In this document: piece by piece, positions 41,137-49,397 of the stretch
How the letters are laid out: each line of letters starts with the position of its first letter
Numbering within the stretch: position 1 is the stretch's first letter
NCBI GenBank assembly: GCA_020523885.1
Contig: JAJAPY010000023.1
Coordinates: 1 to 53,411 of the forward strand
DNA: 53,411 bases
From: Candidatus Liberimonas magnetica
GTDB taxonomy: Bacteria > Elusimicrobiota > Endomicrobiia > Endomicrobiales > JAFGIL01
Reading direction: 5' to 3'
Notes under the pieces: model-generated
Databases searched by the model: none
The model's input: only the letters and a program-made list of their open reading frames with translations
What the model was told of the DNA's origin: nothing
Made by a program: the position numbers and the translations under genes

Positions 41137-42557
41137 TGCCTATCTTAACATACAATACCTTATCCAGAAAAAAAGAAGAGTTCATGCCCTTAAAAGACAA
41201 GCTTGTCAGGATGTATGTCTGCGGAGTCACACCTTATGATGAAGTACACCTGGGCCATGCACGGGCTTACGTCACTTTTGATATAATAAGAAGGCATTTT
41301 GAAAACACAGGGTTTGAAGTAAAACATATTCAGAACTTCACGGACGTAGATGACAAGATAATCAACCGCGCTAAAGAAACCGATATACTGCCTTCAGCGC
41401 TGGCGCAAAAATATATTGACAGCTACTTTTTAGAGATGGACAAACTAAACATAAAACGGGCAGCAGAATACCCCCGGGTAACCCGTAATATTCCTCAGAT
41501 AGTTGAATTTGTAAAACTTTTGATAGATAAGGATTATGCTTATATTACCGAAGACGGTGTCTATTTTTCTATAAACAAATTCCCTGCATACGGAAAACTC
41601 TCAAAAAGAAACCTTGATGAGCTAAAGAGCGGCGCCAGGGTAGAAGTTGACGAGAAAAAAAACAACCCTCTTGATTTTGCTCTGTGGAAAAAAACAAAAC
41701 AGGACGAACCCGAAGAAGTATCCTGGGACAGCCCTTGGGGCAAGGGAAGGCCAGGCTGGCATATAGAGTGTTCGGTCATGTCAACGAATATTTTGGGCGA
41801 AACCTTTGATATACACGGAGGCGGCCAGGACCTTATTTTCCCGCATCACGAAAATGAGCTGGCCCAGAGTGAAGCAGCGACAGGCAAACCTTTTGCAAGA
41901 TACTGGATACATAACGGTTTTGTCACAATAAACAAAGAAAAGATGTCAAAATCCCTGGGGAATTTCTTTACCTTGAAAGATATATTTAAAAAATATGAAC
42001 CCAGGGTCGTCAGGTATTTTCTTCTTTCCCAGCACTACAGGATGCCGCTTGATTTTTCCGAGGAAGCCCTAAAACAGGCAAAGGCTACTCTTGACGAGCT
42101 TGACTCCACTTACAATAAAATAAAGATAAAAAATATCGACCTTAAGGCTGGTTATCTTGAAGATGTGCTTTCAGAGTTTTACTCTTGTTTAGACGATGAT
42201 TTTAACACCGAAAAAGCGCTGTCTGTCATGCACATTTTGAAAAACTCAATATTAAATAACCTTTATAAAGCAGACATTCTCTGGATATCAAAAGCTCACA
42301 ATACTTTTGTTAAAATGATAGAGCCTTCCTTGGGCATTAAAATTCAAAATAACGGCTATACCAGAGAAGTAAAAGAAAAAATAGAAAAAAGAGAAAAAGC
42401 CAGGCTTGAGAAAAACTGGGCCGAAGCGGACAAACAGAAAAAAGAACTCCTTGAAATGGGGGCTGTTTTTGTCATAGATACGCCTGAAGGCAAATCTATT
42501 TCTTCCGCATCTCCGGACAGTCCAATCTTTGTTCGAGCAGATAAAGCCAATGAGTGA
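41136..42557 (+). CDS. cysS: Cysteinyl-tRNA synthetase
   Basis: 473 aa, full length. Charges tRNA-Cys. Class I motifs are HLGH (residues 38-41, the HIGH box) and KMSKS (in NKEKMSKSLGN). The zinc ligands include Cys29 in MYVCGVTPYD and the Cys/His of HIECSVMS and HHENE. The C-terminal DALR-like region ends normally. The start overlaps the preceding gene by one base, and the stop overlaps the rlmB start by 8 bases. Confidence 0.97.
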   Translation: MPILTYNTLSRKKEEFMPLKDKLVRMYVCGVTPYDEVHLGHARAYVTFDIIRRHFENTGFEVKHIQNFTDVDDKIINRAKETDILPSALAQKYIDSYFLEMDKLNIKRAAEYPRVTRNIPQIVEFVKLLIDKDYAYITEDGVYFSINKFPAYGKLSKRNLDELKSGARVEVDEKKNNPLDFALWKKTKQDEPEEVSWDSPWGKGRPGWHIECSVMSTNILGETFDIHGGGQDLIFPHHENELAQSEAATGKPFARYWIHNGFVTINKEKMSKSLGNFFTLKDIFKKYEPRVVRYFLLSQHYRMPLDFSEEALKQAKATLDELDSTYNKIKIKNIDLKAGYLEDVLSEFYSCLDDDFNTEKALSVMHILKNSILNNLYKADILWISKAHNTFVKMIEPSLGIKIQNNGYTREVKEKIEKREKARLEKNWAEADKQKKELLEMGAVFVIDTPEGKSISSASPDSPIFVRADKANE

Positions 42558-43275
42558 AATAATTTCAGGCAGAAACCCGGTTTTTGAGGCCTTAAAATCT
42601 CAAAAGACAATAAACAAAATTCTTATTTCGACCCAGGCACACGGATCTTTATTAAAGGATATCGTAAAACTTGCAAGGGAAATGAAGATTCCTGTCCATC
42701 ATGTGCCTCCTGAAAAGATAGATTCTTTATCATCTGAAAAAACCCAGGGAATAATAGCCGAAATTTCACCAGCAGAATACTTAGACATATATTCTTTAAT
42801 AGAAAAAGTAAAAGATATAAAAAAACCTTTAATAGTAATTTTAGACAGCATTGAAGACCCTCATAACCTCGGCGCGATAATAAGAAATGCCGTAGCATTC
42901 GGAGCAGACGGTGTGGTAATAGGAAAATGGCATTCCGCCAACCTGACAGAAACCGTAAGCAGGACTTCTGCCGGGGCAATCCAGCACATACCGGTAGCCC
43001 GGGTCACAAATATCGCTGACACTTTAAATACCCTAAAAAAAGAAGGATTCTGGATTACAGGCGCAGAAAACAATAATAAGTCTATCCGGGAAACTGAATT
43101 TCTTTTCCCTATGGCACTTGTGATCGGGAGTGAAGGAACCGGCTTAAGGCATTTAATAAAAGAACGATGCGACATACTGATCTCTATCCCTCAGAATAAA
43201 ATCATCTCATCTCTGAATGCGTCCTGTGCTTCTGCCGTAATTTTATATGAAATTTCCAAATCCAGGAATAATTAA
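42550..43275 (+). CDS. rlmB: 23S rRNA 2'-O-methyltransferase of the SpoU/TrmH family (RlmB)
   Basis: 241 aa from ATG 42550 (MSEIISGRNPVFEAL, the usual RlmB N-terminus); an ATG seven codons earlier is less likely. An RNA-binding N-terminal domain is followed by the knotted SPOUT domain: motif 1 LDSIEDPHNLGAIIRNA, motif 2 ALVIGSEGTGL and motif 3 ISIPQNKIISSLNAS. It methylates G2251 of 23S rRNA in E. coli. The start lies inside cysS and the end overlaps the next gene by 29 bases. Confidence 0.93.
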   Translation: MSEIISGRNPVFEALKSQKTINKILISTQAHGSLLKDIVKLAREMKIPVHHVPPEKIDSLSSEKTQGIIAEISPAEYLDIYSLIEKVKDIKKPLIVILDSIEDPHNLGAIIRNAVAFGADGVVIGKWHSANLTETVSRTSAGAIQHIPVARVTNIADTLNTLKKEGFWITGAENNNKSIRETEFLFPMALVIGSEGTGLRHLIKERCDILISIPQNKIISSLNASCASAVILYEISKSRNN

Positions 43276-44749
43276 TCCAAACCTGTTTAACTCTAAAAAC
43301 TTCTTATGGGCTGTTTTAATAACCGTTCTATTGGCAGGGACTGCCGTGAGGTTTTATAAACTCGATTTCCAGTCGTTAAAAAACGATGAGATCACATCCT
43401 GGTATATGAGCAATAAACAAACCCTTTCAAAAGTTTTTACCGATGTTATCAATTCCGATGTTTACCCCCCGGGATACCACGTAATAGTTTATTTTACTGA
43501 AAAAGTATTGGGAGACTCAGAAAAAGCCTTACGGCTGCCCTCTGCTGTTGCAGGAAGCATTTCAATACTGATCATGTTCCTTTTGGGCAGTAAACTTTAT
43601 TCATATAAAGAAGGGCTCTTAGCATCAGCCTTAATAGCTTTTTTACATTTACCGATATATTATAGCCAGGAAGCACGGGCGTATTCCCTGCTTTTGCTTT
43701 TTAGCCTAGTGTCATCTTATTTCGGGGTCCTGCTGATAAAAAGTACCTTTGAGAAAACAAGATCTTTATATACTATAGCTGTATGTTATGTTTTAAGCTC
43801 TATAATAACTTCCTATTTGCATTATTTTGGACTGTTTTTCATATTACTCCAGGGATTTATGGTTTTGCTTTATTTTAAACAAGTAAGTAATATAAAATTT
43901 ATATTAAAAACATATTCTTGCGTACTATTAGCATACCTATTTTGGCTGCCGTACATGTTGTTTCAATTGAGGCACAATTTAACATATATAAGCGATCTTT
44001 ATGATCCTGTGTTTCTTGATTATTTTCTATTCCTCAGAGCTGCCTTTAACAACTCTACTAAAGTCTTAATGTTTATACTGCCGATATATTTATTCTTTTT
44101 TATTAAAATCATTTTCAGAATAAAAAAAACAAAAATAGAAGATTTTTTTCTGAGCACTGATTTTTTTCTTTTCTTATGGGCTGGCTTGCCCTTTTCAATT
44201 ATTTATGCAAAATCCGAGATAACATCCCCTTTATTTACTTACAGCCTTCTAATAATATCCCTGCCTGGCATATACCTGCTATTTGCGCGTTCAATCACTA
44301 CATTTATAAAAAACATAAAAATAAATATAATATTTCAGACAGCATTGATTTGTTTATTCCTTTATCAACTCATCTTCATAAAGGGTTACTATACATATCC
44401 TAACAGACCCCAATGGCGACAATCTGCGCAATTTTTAATGGAAAATATTCATGCCTACAAGAACTCTTTGGTAATAAGGTATAGTTGGTCACCGTTTCTG
44501 TTTAATTATTACTTTAGAAACTCTGATTTATCCAAAGAAACAATTGAATGGACGAACGAAAATGACCCCTCTTATGAAAAAATCAGCAAAATTATATCTG
44601 AAAAGAAAATAGAATATGTCTGGTTATTTAGAGTTGACAAACCAATTGATTTAAATCTGTTGAATTCACTTAAGGATCACTTTAAACTACTTGAATACAG
44701 AAAATTCTTTAAGTCCGAAATATGGCTTTTTAGGTCAAAAACAAAATAA
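43247..44749 (+). CDS. GT-C glycosyltransferase, PMT_2/GT39-like membrane protein
   Basis: 500 aa with about ten membrane helices. The first extracytoplasmic loop holds FQSLKNDEITSWY, with the Asp-Glu pair typical of dolichol/undecaprenyl-phosphate-sugar-using GT-C enzymes, then YPPGYHVIVY and IYYSQEARAYSLLLL, both standard for the PMT_2 group (ArnT-like). It probably transfers a sugar from a lipid carrier to a lipid or protein at the outer face of the inner membrane. It is the last gene of the operon and overlaps rlmB by 29 bases. Confidence 0.87.
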   Translation: MKFPNPGIINPNLFNSKNFLWAVLITVLLAGTAVRFYKLDFQSLKNDEITSWYMSNKQTLSKVFTDVINSDVYPPGYHVIVYFTEKVLGDSEKALRLPSAVAGSISILIMFLLGSKLYSYKEGLLASALIAFLHLPIYYSQEARAYSLLLLFSLVSSYFGVLLIKSTFEKTRSLYTIAVCYVLSSIITSYLHYFGLFFILLQGFMVLLYFKQVSNIKFILKTYSCVLLAYLFWLPYMLFQLRHNLTYISDLYDPVFLDYFLFLRAAFNNSTKVLMFILPIYLFFFIKIIFRIKKTKIEDFFLSTDFFLFLWAGLPFSIIYAKSEITSPLFTYSLLIISLPGIYLLFARSITTFIKNIKINIIFQTALICLFLYQLIFIKGYYTYPNRPQWRQSAQFLMENIHAYKNSLVIRYSWSPFLFNYYFRNSDLSKETIEWTNENDPSYEKISKIISEKKIEYVWLFRVDKPIDLNLLNSLKDHFKLLEYRKFFKSEIWLFRSKTK

Positions 44750-45045
44750 AAACATTGAGCCAAACGGAGGATCCCGCCTTAATGTACTGGTAAACCTATA
44801 TTTTCAAGACCGTTGGATAAATAATGTATTTTGTTTAAAATTTGACAATTATTCAGAAAAACTGCTATATATTTTGCATTAGTGCCTATTCAGCTTCCGC
44901 CGCAAAATTTGGCGGGCAAGAGTTTGGAAGTATGCCGATGTAATTCAATTTAAAAGATTTCCTTTTTCATATTTTTACATCTTGCTTTTTGCTTCTTTTC
45001 AAAGTATAATTATGAACATAAGATATAAATTTTCAGGAGAATTAT
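44750..45045. other. Spacer between operon end and toxin-antitoxin pair
   Basis: 296 bases without a credible gene. It includes a CCGCC/GGCGG hairpin near 44897-44913 and, at its right end, the promoter for the toxin gene. A short frame at 44691-44882 overlaps the glycosyltransferase and has no supporting features. Confidence 0.55.
44982..45010 (+). promoter_or_regulatory. Promoter of the PIN toxin-antitoxin pair
   Basis: TTGCTT (44982-44987) and TATAAT (45005-45010) with a 17-base spacer. It lies 35 bases before the TTG start, with CAGGAGAA as the ribosome site in between. Confidence 0.6.
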
Positions 45046-45516
45046 TTGAAGAAACTAAAACTATATTTAGACACGTCTGTTTTTAACTTCGCTTTAAGCG
45101 ATAGGACCGGTGATGAAAACGCCAAGACAGCAACAGAAAAGCTTCTGCAAAAAATTAAGCAGGACATTTATGATGGATATATATCTGAACTGGTTATGCG
45201 CGAGGTGATCAGAGCACCGGAACTAAAAAGAACTGCATTAATAAATCTTATAAACGACTTAAACCTTGAGTCATTGGTTATAGTTAAAGAAATTGAAATG
45301 TTAGCAGAGAAGTATATTGAAGAAGGGCTTATACCCAAAAAGTATCAGGAAGATGCAATTCATATAGCCATAGCATCAATTAATGACCTTGACGTAATAG
45401 TTAGCTGGAATTTTGAACATATGGTTAAATTAAAAACACGAAAGGGAGTCATAGCTGTTAATGAACTGATGGGATATAAAGCTATAGAGATAATTACACC
45501 GCAGGAGGTAGATTAA
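45046..45516 (+). CDS. PIN-domain toxin (VapC-like)
   Basis: 156 aa from TTG 45046, supported by CAGGAG seven to eight bases upstream. The PIN acidic residues are visible in LYLDTSVFNFAL, MREVIRAPE, YQEDAIHIAIAS and VSWNFEHMV. The SWNFxH(M/L) ending is typical of the PIN group found in toxin-antitoxin pairs. It is expected to cleave RNA when free of antitoxin. The gene order is toxin first, with the small antitoxin one base downstream. Confidence 0.85.
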   Translation: MKKLKLYLDTSVFNFALSDRTGDENAKTATEKLLQKIKQDIYDGYISELVMREVIRAPELKRTALINLINDLNLESLVIVKEIEMLAEKYIEEGLIPKKYQEDAIHIAIASINDLDVIVSWNFEHMVKLKTRKGVIAVNELMGYKAIEIITPQEVD

Positions 45517-45517
45517 C

Positions 45518-45697
45518 ATGTATAAGTATAAAGAGCCGGAATCTATGAGAGAGATACATGAAATACGTTTAAAACTTCACGAAGAAGAGAAGAATTTAAG
45601 CATTGAAGAAAAGATAGCTAAAATACATAAAGAAGCTCAGGAAGCAATAAAAAAATATGGCATTAAATTTAAGACTAAAAAGCATAAAGCTGCCTAA
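45518..45697 (+). CDS. Small antitoxin-like partner of the PIN toxin
   Basis: 59 aa from ATG 45518, one base after the toxin stop, with GCAGGAGG nine bases upstream inside the toxin gene. The sequence is highly charged and helical: SMREIHEIRLKLHEEEKNLS, then KIHKEAQEAIKKYGIKFK. This matches short 'antitoxins' that accompany PIN proteins of this type. The direct coupling supports a functional pair. No DNA-binding domain is obvious. Confidence 0.75.
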   Translation: MYKYKEPESMREIHEIRLKLHEEEKNLSIEEKIAKIHKEAQEAIKKYGIKFKTKKHKAA

Positions 45698-45730
45698 ATT
45701 TCATTTTCATCGTTAATTTGGGATGTATAA

Positions 45731-45765
45731 AAGAGCCGTTTTTTACAAACAGCTCTTTTATTTTA
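45731..45765 (+). terminator. Intrinsic terminator after the toxin-antitoxin pair
   Basis: AAAAGAGC and GCTCTTTT arms around a loop of about 14 bases, followed by ATTTTAT. It lies 34 bases after the antitoxin stop on the plus strand. Confidence 0.7.
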
Positions 45766-45798
45766 TCCATATAGTGGTTTTTGGAACATATAATTAAG

Positions 45799-45857
45799 CC
45801 ACAATGCTATAATTTGTCACATTATTAAGAAGAATAAGTCTTAAGTCTATAGATACA
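45799..45857 (+). repeat. Type-2 array repeat, copy 1
   Basis: Identical over 59 bases to copy 2, 780 bases downstream. It holds a small ACAA..TTGT hairpin with CTATA in the loop, then TTAAGAAGAATAAG and the core AAGTCTATAGATAC. CTATA in the loop can pair with TATAG of the core. It is related to copies 3-5 but has a longer linker. It does not have integron R boxes. Confidence 0.75.
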
Positions 45858-45877
45858 ATTAATCGCAAAAAGGATGT

Positions 45878-45905
45878 CATTCCCGAAATTTGTAATCGGG
45901 AATCC
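45878..45905. repeat. CATTCCCGA/TCGGGAATCC palindromic repeat
   Basis: CATTCCCGA and TCGGGAATCC arms with a short loop. This resembles the TGTCATTCCCG...CGGGAATCCAG palindromes dispersed in many bacterial genomes. No gene. Confidence 0.5.
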
Positions 45906-45926
45906 AGAATAAAATAGTTAGTGAAG

Positions 45927-46223
45927 TTAGAGAAGCCAGGCACTGTTTCTGGTCTTTCGAAATGCTTGTTTTGATGCTATAAAAAAGCTGTAATCGTTAC
46001 TGCGTTCCGGTTCTTTTTTGTGAAGGAATATCTTGTGTGCCTGTTCAATAGTCCCTAGTTTAATTGACTGGTCTATACTTTCATCCTGGCCGAAAGTATG
46101 ATCTAAAGCAACCGGCTCACAGTCATTATTAGTACCGGATATCTCGTGCATTACAACACCATATCCGCCAAAGCATGGCATTACATATTTACAGTAATCT
46201 TTGATAATGAATCCTTTCTTCAT
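45927..46223 (-). CDS. Hypothetical protein between type-2 repeats
   Basis: 98 aa, opposite to its neighbours. The ATG at 46223 has GAAGGAGGG about 11 bases upstream. The sequence MKKGFIIKDYCKYVMPCFGG...MHEISGTNNDCEPVALDH is polar and has no membrane segment. I recognise no family. It sits between copies 1 and 2 of the type-2 repeat, so it may be a mobile unit. It could be a truncated protein, since the C-terminus is basic and unstructured. Confidence 0.5.
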   Translation of the reverse strand: MKKGFIIKDYCKYVMPCFGGYGVVMHEISGTNNDCEPVALDHTFGQDESIDQSIKLGTIEQAHKIFLHKKEPERSNDYSFFIASKQAFRKTRNSAWLL

Positions 46224-46278
46224 AGCCTTTAGCCCTCCTTCGATTTAGTGACCTGCTTCACCAATATAGTAAACAGCA

Positions 46279-46312
46279 TATCTCAAATCGGCAACTAAGC
46301 CGATTTGAGATA
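46279..46312. terminator. Perfect 14-bp inverted repeat
   Basis: TATCTCAAATCGGC-aactaa-GCCGATTTGAGATA: perfect 14-bp arms and a six-base loop. On the plus strand the arms are followed by ATTTAATGTTTT. No T-run directly abuts either side, so it is an imperfect terminator or a protein-binding palindrome upstream of the minus-strand gene at 45927-46223. Confidence 0.5.
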
Positions 46313-46578
46313 ATTTAATGTTTTCTGTAAAATCTTTCTTACACCTTCTTTTGAGATATTTTTAAGTATCTTTGCGGTTTCCGAAAGTGACAGAGGCTTA
46401 CAATGCCTTTTTGAGCCGACTCCGCACCTGAGTTCAACAATTTTCGAGATAAATGGTGATTGGATTTCTGATCATTTCGGAGTGTAGTTGGCAGGTTATG
46501 AATGTCCAAAGAGTGAAAGTAAACTGCAATTGTCAAAACGTTAACTTATATGTTAATTACATTTTTGACATACTTAGG

Positions 46579-46637
46579 CCACAATGCTATAATTTGTCAC
46601 ATTATTAAGAAGAATAAGTCTTAAGTCTATAGATACA
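46579..46637 (+). repeat. Type-2 array repeat, copy 2
   Basis: Exact 59-base copy of 45799-45857. It is directly followed by the small membrane-protein gene, and a nested hairpin lies just upstream. Confidence 0.75.
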
Positions 46638-46663
46638 TAATTAACGCAAAAAAGATATATTTT

Positions 46664-46897
46664 GTGTGGAAAATATTAACAATAATAGCGACGATTTCAA
46701 TAATTCTATCTTTATTTAGAAAACAAAATGCAGTATGGGGTGGTGCAACTATCGGCCTGGTTCTGGGTATAATAATTGCTATGTTCAACAAATTTAATTG
46801 GTCTATCACATACAAAGCAGTTGTTATCGGAATCATAATTGGTTTTGTAGCCGATTTACTTGGACTCATTTCAGATTTATTAAAAAAGAAATATTAG
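46664..46897 (+). CDS. Small two-helix membrane protein
   Basis: 77 aa from GTG 46664 with no clear ribosome site. Hydrophobic segments at about 3-16, 26-40 and 50-68 (for example ATIGLVLGIIIAMF and VVIGIIIGFVADLLGLI) are separated by short basic loops, and the tail is KKKY. No family recognised. It lies between type-2 repeat copy 2 and the first attC site, so it is probably the first cassette of the array. Confidence 0.6.
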   Translation: MWKILTIIATISIILSLFRKQNAVWGGATIGLVLGIIIAMFNKFNWSITYKAVVIGIIIGFVADLLGLISDLLKKKY

Positions 46898-46955
46898 CAA
46901 ATCAATACAGCTGACCCTCCCCTATGGGTTGGGTAGCTGATTTCGGATGTTCGGA
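46895..46955 (+). repeat. attC site 1
   Basis: The stem CAGCT-ACCC..GGGT-AGCTG has an extrahelical G after CAGCT on the top strand and a CCC-tat-GGG tip. The R' box is GTTCGGA (46949-46955). The R'' box is poorly defined (around AGCAAAT). Confidence 0.8.
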
Positions 46956-46977
46956 AAGGCAACAAAGGAGATAAATT

Positions 46978-47451
46978 ATGAGTCAGGAAGAAAAATCATT
47001 TATTAATCTCGCAGGAGAATTCTTAGTTGCGGGCGAGCTGAATAGAAGACGTCTTGCCGCATCTATTACTTATGGTCCGTCGAAAAGTGCAGATATATAT
47101 GTGTTTTCTAGGTCAGGAAATAAACTTGCAAAAATAGAAGTAAAGGCAACAGAAAAATCACAATGGCCAGTGGGTCACCGCGCAATGTCTGAAGAAAATG
47201 AAAAGATAGGAATATTTTGGGTATTGGTTAGATTGCCTAATGACGCAAATCTTGTACCCGAATACCATGTTTTTACCGGAGCGGAAATCACAAAATTAAC
47301 TCGTCATTATTACAAAGAATATATGGATGGCTATAAACTTAGACATGGACATAATTACGATGTCTCTAAGGGTGACGTTCCAAATCTAAAATATACTCAT
47401 GTTTCTACCCACAGAGGTGGGTGGGATAAAATTGAAAACTACCTAAAATAA
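46978..47451 (+). CDS. Cassette protein with PD-(D/E)XK-like motif
   Basis: 157 aa; AAAGGAG lies 8 bases before the ATG. Residues 36-60 include SADIYVFSRSGNKLAKIEVK: Asp39 and Glu54-Val-Lys56, the layout of the PD-(D/E)XK nuclease/Holliday-junction-resolvase-like fold. The N-terminal helix FINLAGEFLVAGELNRR also fits, since many such proteins start with a helix containing GEF(L/Y)VAxEL. It may be a nuclease or an inactive relative. It is the only gene of the cassette between attC sites 1 and 2. Confidence 0.65.
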   Translation: MSQEEKSFINLAGEFLVAGELNRRRLAASITYGPSKSADIYVFSRSGNKLAKIEVKATEKSQWPVGHRAMSEENEKIGIFWVLVRLPNDANLVPEYHVFTGAEITKLTRHYYKEYMDGYKLRHGHNYDVSKGDVPNLKYTHVSTHRGGWDKIENYLK

Positions 47452-47452
47452 A

Positions 47453-47512
47453 GCCGAATAACGTAATACAGCTGACTGTGCTTCGCACGGTAGCTGATTT
47501 CGGATGTTAGGC
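47453..47512 (+). repeat. attC site 2
   Basis: R'' GCCGAATAAC at the left and R' GTTAGGC (47506-47512). The stem CAGCT-(G)-ACTGTGC-ttc-GCACGGT-AGCTG is fully paired apart from one T-G and the extrahelical G. Confidence 0.85.
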
Positions 47513-47521
47513 AGAAACTAA

Positions 47522-48004
47522 ATGAATTACAAAGAAGAAATTAAAGACATCGCAATAACCGTAAACAATGGATTAACGGTCTATATCGCTATTCATAACG
47601 CAATTTTTCGGGATGCTGCCACCTTCAAGAGTTTTCTGAAAAACCTCTTCGGGTGGGGTGTACCTATGTCGAAACTGCTTGAAGATTCTGAAAGACTTCT
47701 GCCGTTATGGGATACCATTGATCAGAAGGTAGAGGTTTTCCGGCAGTCAAACTACTCATCATTATCGAAAGATGAAAAACATTATTTTGACATTCTATCA
47801 CGCTATGTGGATGCTGTCCGCAAAACTGTCGCTGCGCTAATTGATCGGCAACGTTTATTGAATGACGGAAGCAGGGGCGGACCAAGAAATCCAATGACTT
47901 GGGAATTGTTTCAGCAGAAAGAAAAGATTTATCAGATGACCGTCAAAGAATACATGGCGATAGGTCAGGAATTAAATGATGCAGCTCCCATCATTTTTGA
48001 ATAA
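47522..48004 (+). CDS. Cassette hypothetical protein, helical
   Basis: 160 aa. No ribosome site precedes the ATG, which is only 16 bases from the recombination point, as often seen in cassettes. The sequence is rich in Leu, Lys, Asp and Arg and looks all-helical (FKSFLKNLFGWGVPMSKLLE; YFDILSRYVDAVRKTVAALI). No membrane segment and no recognised family. It is the sole gene of the cassette between attC sites 2 and 3; G+C appears higher than in neighbouring cassettes, suggesting a different origin. Confidence 0.75.
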   Translation: MNYKEEIKDIAITVNNGLTVYIAIHNAIFRDAATFKSFLKNLFGWGVPMSKLLEDSERLLPLWDTIDQKVEVFRQSNYSSLSKDEKHYFDILSRYVDAVRKTVAALIDRQRLLNDGSRGGPRNPMTWELFQQKEKIYQMTVKEYMAIGQELNDAAPIIFE

Positions 48005-48007
48005 AAT

Positions 48008-48064
48008 GCCTAACACAATGCAGCTGACCATCCCCTGCGGCGCAGCTGATTTCGGATGTTAGAG
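48008..48064 (+). repeat. attC site 3
   Basis: R'' GCCTAAC (48008-48014) and R' GTTAGAG (48058-48064). The outer stem is CAGCT(G)..AGCTG; the inner part pairs less well than in sites 1, 2 and 4. Confidence 0.8.
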
Positions 48065-48071
48065 GAATAAA

Positions 48072-48692
48072 ATGGAAAATATATTATATTTAATTTTAGG
48101 TTGGTTGTTTGGTTTACTAGGGCCACAGATTATAAACTCAATTAGTAAAAGGTATCATAAAAATGATATAAAAAATTCAATTATCTCAGAATTAAAAGAA
48201 GTTTCAATTAGATTAGTAATGAATTATTTCCAAATTATGTTAAATTATGGCTCCTTGGATAAACCAATTTTAATATGGATAAAACATCATATGGATAATT
48301 ATCATGGCGCATATCCTACCAGTAAAATATCAGAAGATATAAAGAAAATGTTAGAATTAGATGATAAAATGCTTCAAGATGCAATTGAAAAAACTCAAGA
48401 CGGTACGAATTTATACTTAAAAACATATTTTTTACCATTCCTTGAATCTAAAACATCATACTTGTTATTATTTAGCTCTAAATCTCAATTATCAATTTCT
48501 GAAATTAGATCAGATTTAAATATAATTAATGAAGATATTTTGTACAGCAGAAAGCTATTTTTCTTAACTTTTAATTCTCTAAGTCCTGATAACCACAAAA
48601 TAGTAAATATAAATTTAAAAAATACTTATTTGGACACTGCAAAGCATTCAAAATACTTAATAGAGAATATCGACAATCTTGAACTAAAATAA
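48072..48692 (+). CDS. Cassette membrane-anchored hypothetical protein
   Basis: 206 aa. One N-terminal helix (ILYLILGWLFGLLGPQII) anchors a mainly helical, Lys/Asn/Ile-rich cytoplasmic domain with SIRLVMNYFQIMLNYGSL and SEIRSDLNIINEDILYSRK. I recognise no family; the layout of a short membrane anchor and a helical domain is common among small accessory proteins. It is the sole gene between attC sites 3 and 4, starting 14 bases after the recombination point and AT-richer than its neighbours. Confidence 0.75.
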   Translation: MENILYLILGWLFGLLGPQIINSISKRYHKNDIKNSIISELKEVSIRLVMNYFQIMLNYGSLDKPILIWIKHHMDNYHGAYPTSKISEDIKKMLELDDKMLQDAIEKTQDGTNLYLKTYFLPFLESKTSYLLLFSSKSQLSISEIRSDLNIINEDILYSRKLFFLTFNSLSPDNHKIVNINLKNTYLDTAKHSKYLIENIDNLELK

Positions 48693-48694
48693 AA

Positions 48695-48759
48695 CCTCTA
48701 AAAAGTCAATTCAACTGACCCTCCCCTATGGGTTGGGTAGCTGATTTTGGATGTTAGAA
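48695..48759 (+). repeat. attC site 4
   Basis: R'' CTCTAAA and R' GTTAGAA (48753-48759). From CTGACCC to GGATGTT it is identical to site 1 except for one base (TTTT for TTTC), so sites 1 and 4 belong to one attC subtype. Confidence 0.85.
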
Positions 48760-48782
48760 AAGTATATTAAAAGGAGAGACGA

Positions 48783-49385
48783 ATGGAGATTGCTCCAAAT
48801 ATTAACAACATGATGTTGTTTGTTTTACTAGTTTTTCCTGGTCTAATATCTATGCACATTTATCGACTCTTTATGCCTGCAAAGGATATAGATTGGAAAA
48901 ATTCTGTTGTTGAAGCATTATTTTACAGTTCCATAAATTTTGGTTTATGCCTACCTATATTGATTCCAATTAATAGAGGCACATTTATCAACCTTTATCC
49001 AGTTTGGTATTCAATTCTTTTTATTTCCACCATAATTATCTTTCCAATCCTATGGCCTTTTCTTTGGGTGCAAATAATGAAAAACAAGATATTTGCAAAA
49101 TACTTACAGTTACCATATCCAACGGCATGGGATTATTTCTTTCAAAAAAGAATACCTGTATTTGTGTTAATACATCGTAAAAATGGCAAGAAAATTGGTG
49201 GATATTTTGGGACAGATTCATATGCAACTTCTTATCCAAAAGAAGGAGACATTTATATAGAAAAAGTTGTTAAAGTTGATGAGACGGGTAAATTCAAGGG
49301 AATTATTACATCTTCGAAAGGCTTATTAGTAAAAAATAATGATTATGAATTAATAGAATTTTTTGAAGACCCTAATTATAAATAA
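48783..49385 (+). CDS. Cassette membrane protein, DUF6338-like
   Basis: 200 aa; AAAGGAGAGACG precedes the ATG. Three hydrophobic segments (about 9-26, 41-60, 72-98) are followed by a soluble part with FVLIHRKNGKKIGGYFG, SYATSYPKEGDIYIEKV and DYELIEFF. The IGGYFG...S(F/Y)A(T/S)S...DIYIE pattern is what I recall from DUF6338-type proteins; this was not checked against a profile. The function is unknown; members often occur in accessory DNA. It shares its cassette with the small GYQP-repeat gene 12 bases downstream. Confidence 0.65.
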   Translation: MEIAPNINNMMLFVLLVFPGLISMHIYRLFMPAKDIDWKNSVVEALFYSSINFGLCLPILIPINRGTFINLYPVWYSILFISTIIIFPILWPFLWVQIMKNKIFAKYLQLPYPTAWDYFFQKRIPVFVLIHRKNGKKIGGYFGTDSYATSYPKEGDIYIEKVVKVDETGKFKGIITSSKGLLVKNNDYELIEFFEDPNYK

Positions 49386-49397
49386 AGGAGAAAAAAA

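Larger units (their letters stand above)
46224..46663. other. Accessory spacer with nested palindromes
   Basis: 440 bases. Contents: the 14-bp palindrome at 46279-46312, a nested hairpin near 46533-46572 (TGTCAAAA..TTTTGACA enclosing TTAAC..GTTAA) and type-2 repeat copy 2. The stretch 46320-46530 shows no convincing gene; a 65-codon minus frame there lacks a ribosome site and known motifs. Confidence 0.55.

Noticed and set aside
46339-46536. Minus-strand frame of 65 codons
   Set aside because: It has no ribosome site, no recognisable motif and unusual composition; it is probably non-coding accessory spacer.
48783-49385. Phage holin or lysis cassette
   Set aside because: The three hydrophobic segments could suggest a holin, but the long soluble C-terminal domain and attC context fit a DUF6338-like protein better.
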